Assembly: GCA_003254885.1 (NCBI GenBank)
Contig: QANT01005053.1
Location: forward strand, 16,249 to 80,248
DNA: 64,000 nucleotides
Source: Purshia tridentata
Taxonomy: Eukaryota; Streptophyta; Magnoliopsida; Rosales; Rosaceae
Reading direction: 5' to 3'
The notes under the pieces are model-generated. The model was not told where the DNA came from. It was given only the letters and a program-made list of their open reading frames with translations, and did no database searches. The translations under genes were made by a program, and so were the position numbers. This document shows, one piece after another, positions 61,848 to 64,000 of the stretch. Numbering within the stretch: the stretch's first letter is position 1; each line of letters opens with the position of its first letter.

Positions 61848-62228
61848 AATGCTATATACTTTCTCCATTAATTTTTATTATTATTCTCATTTCATAATTT
61901 ATTTTTATAATTTAAATTTTTTATAATTTAGATAATTATTTGAAAATCATCTTTACAAAAAATCAATTAAATCAGAAATAGTTTAATCATGTAATCAATA
62001 ATCGTTATAAATAAATTAACGGTGAATCAAATTATTATAAAAATCATATGTTTATTTGATTACAGTTACATAACTAAACGATTTTCGATTTGATTGATTT
62101 TTTTATAGAGATGATTATAGTTTGATATAATAAATAAACGGTTCCAATCATAAATTCATGATGTGAAATGAGCAAAATAAATCAGAAAGTTGATAAAAAT
62201 AATGAATTTAGAGAAAATGAATATCATT
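61848..62228. mobile_element. degenerate MITE-like inverted repeat, about 0.38 kb
   Basis: The two halves are imperfect reverse complements. The left end AATGCTATATACTTTCTCC pairs with the right end (reverse complement AATGATATTCATTTTCTC). The inner arms AATCATCTTTACAAAAAATC (from about 61948) and the reverse complement of 62089-62116 (AATCATCTCTATAAAAAAATC, 21 nt with one extra A) match well and continue for about 40 bp. No transposase ORF. Target duplication not certain. Confidence 0.7.
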
Positions 62229-63876
62229 ATTTTTTGTTTAATACACGAGGATTTTGATTATAAGATTACATTACAAAATAAACGTGAGATAGAAACATAA
62301 AAATAGAAATGAAAAAGCAGCTAACTTTATATTTTGTGTATGTGGAAAATGGGATATAGCAATTTCATGGTTTGGCAGACACACACTGAAAAAGTGAGAA
62401 AATTCAGACTACGTAAAATACGTACCCCAAGAAATTAATAGTAGTACTGCCATTTGTTACATCAAACTTGTTACAGCGTTGAAAGTGTACTCCACTTTTA
62501 CCGAAGGGTGAAAAAGGTTAAAATTCAACTGAAAATCGCGCGCTAGTGAACGGCCTTTGTTCCCGAGTACAAAGAGGCGTCTCCTACTCGCTTGCTCACT
62601 TGCCTTCACCATCTCGCGCGTGCATCACACTTCCAATTATTCAATCTGGTATATGGTCCAGGTGGGTAGAGTCCTGCATATTAATTTGTGCCAGAATTCG
62701 CGTGACTTCAGAGCGCGTTTCGTGCACGCTGAAGTTGAGGATTCTCCGGTTTCGTACGGTTCGTGCTGGTGGTGACGAGTTCCGTTTAAAAGACGGTCGA
62801 CACGTGGCGGAATTAAAGCGGGGTCTTCTGGAGGTGACAAAATTATCTTACATTTCCTGCCAAGTGGCAACTGAGAGCCCCACAGGATTTGTCTGCTTGG
62901 ACACATAAATCAAGTAATTAGAGATTCCTCCTTCTGAGTCTGACCGATTCTTTTTCACTTCTCTTTTCTTTGTTTTTCTTTTTTCAAAATGAGTTCTACT
63001 TCCACTTTTCCACTCTGCTTCGTTTCTTATGGAAAAAAAGTTACATATTCACTTTCGAAAATTTCTTCAAAAATTAAATTATAAAGTATTTAATATTATT
63101 GAAAGTTGGAGCCTAATATAAATACAAGAATTTATTTTATATAATTTCATTCACACAAAAAATTACAAAAAATTTATTTCATTTTTTATTCTCTATCTTT
63201 AAATAAAAAATCAATGAGAAAATTTTAGCAACATTTCCCAAACTATTATCCGAGTTCACATTTGGCTCGTGACAAATAATTTGGCTCTTATACACATTTG
63301 GTATTTTAGTCTAAGAAATAAAACATAGACATATGTTATGTGTACCTTAGTGAACTGTAGCAGATGATTGTACTTGAAGAGTTCATTCACTAAAAAGAAA
63401 GGGCAGCAAAGTGTGTCGCACAAATCTCCAAGACTTGTTTAACTTGACAGACAAATTTGAACATAGCTACACTACACGCATAAGCTAGCAAATGCATGCA
63501 GATGCAGTGCCCAGTGGGTTTTCAACTTTATATAAGTTTTGCCTTATTCATCTATCAATATATATATATATATACTTGCCCAAAAAGAAAACATGTATAT
63601 GTTGATTAACTTGGTACTAATCATGCACTTAATCTATTAAATCTTACAAACTTTAGCTACTTCCCTAAAATTCGATTTGAGTAAAAATAAGCTTTCTAAC
63701 TTGTATCATCAGCATGGCCATGGCCAAACAGTAGAGCTCTTACAAATGGCATTAGCTAGCTTAATTTAATTATCTTTGAGCCTTTGGTTGAGCTTAACAG
63801 ATAGTAGTAATTAAAGAGGGGAGGCAAAAAAGAGGCTTTTAGATCTTAGTCCTTCAATAAGATTAAAAATTAAATA
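62229..63876. other. gene-free DNA, possible promoter
   Basis: The block 62520-62910 is distinctly more GC-rich than its surroundings and contains an ABRE/G-box-like ACACGTGGC (62800-62808). A frame of 120 codons there has no family resemblance. It may be the promoter or leader of a gene beyond the window. The rest is AT-rich with nothing recognised. Confidence 0.4.
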
Positions 63877-63943
63877 AGACCTGATGTAAGATTAGAAATT
63901 GATTTTAGTNAGACCTGATGTAAGATTAGAAATTGATTTTAGT
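63877..63943 (+). repeat. exact 33-bp direct repeat around a single N
   Basis: The 33-bp stretch starting AGACCTGATGTAAG and ending GATTTTAGT occurs at 63877-63909 and again at 63911-63943, with the only ambiguous base of the window, N63910, exactly between them. This is the look of two contig ends that overlap but were joined with an N rather than merged, so one copy is probably artificial. Confidence 0.85.
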
Positions 63944-64000
63944 CCTTTGACTATTTCCACATCAGCTTTCATATTACAGCTCATATTTATTTATTTTTTA

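Noticed and set aside
62546-62908. 120-codon plus-strand frame near the right end
   Set aside because: No recognisable domain and opposing frames equally long; the GC-rich patch fits a promoter or leader better.

Overview
The window is nuclear DNA from a dicot plant. Protein-coding genes are split by many GT-AG introns, intergenic DNA is AT-rich and carries MITE-like fold-backs and an LTR remnant, and every recognisable product is a standard angiosperm family. The style suggests a woody rosid, perhaps Rosaceae, but nothing in the sequence proves this. I checked exon joins by hand for reading frame and splice dinucleotides. Ten genes are supported.

Layout. 1-10.9 kb is gene-free: a diverged direct repeat pair (1475-1700 and 4851-5088), a solo LTR with a 5-bp target duplication (6755-7550), a 0.4-kb fold-back MITE (9481-9890) with a deleted partial copy beside it, and small tandem duplications. 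11.2-16.2 kb (+) is a SULTR3;1-type sulfate transporter with 12 coding exons and a tandemly duplicated promoter/leader segment containing two TATA boxes. 17.2-19.3 kb (+) is an ALP1-like domesticated Harbinger transposase with two of the three catalytic acids lost. 20.1-26.1 kb (-) is a NETWORKED 1 (NET1D-like) actin-binding coiled-coil protein. 31.5-35.8 kb (+) is the biotin-carrying alpha subunit of 3-methylcrotonyl-CoA carboxylase in 16 exons. 38.0-40.6 kb (+) is a Raf-like MRK1-type kinase. 40.9-42.8 kb is a probable degenerate DNA transposon containing a striking array of 25-nt hairpins. 43.2-46.2 kb (+) is a homocysteine S-methyltransferase (HMT2-like). 46.7-47.3 kb (-) is a small charged protein of unknown function, head-to-head with a Bud32/PRPK kinase (47.9-49.3 kb, +). 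50.2-50.7 kb (+) is intronless STN1. 50.7-56.3 kb is gene-poor. 57.0-60.0 kb (+) is a type I inositol polyphosphate 5-phosphatase (IP5P4-like) with one GC-AG intron. The last 4 kb holds another MITE-like inverted repeat and, at 63910, a single N between two exact 33-bp copies that looks like an assembly seam.

How the genes relate. They are independent housekeeping or signalling genes, as is usual in plants: sulfate uptake and methionine/S-methylmethionine recycling (SULTR3;1, HMT2), leucine catabolism (MCCA), KEOPS-type tRNA modification (Bud32), telomere capping (STN1), actin-membrane linkage (NET1) and phosphoinositide signalling (IP5P4). NET1D-MCCA and MRK1-HMT2-IP5P4 are, from memory, also neighbours in Arabidopsis (At1g03080/03090 and At3g63260/63250/63240), which suggests conserved microsynteny. 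I did not find a clearly novel multi-gene system. The most unusual structures are the hairpin array at 41.24-41.47 kb, the duplicated core promoter of the sulfate transporter, and the exact 56-residue repeats in the NET1 coiled coil.
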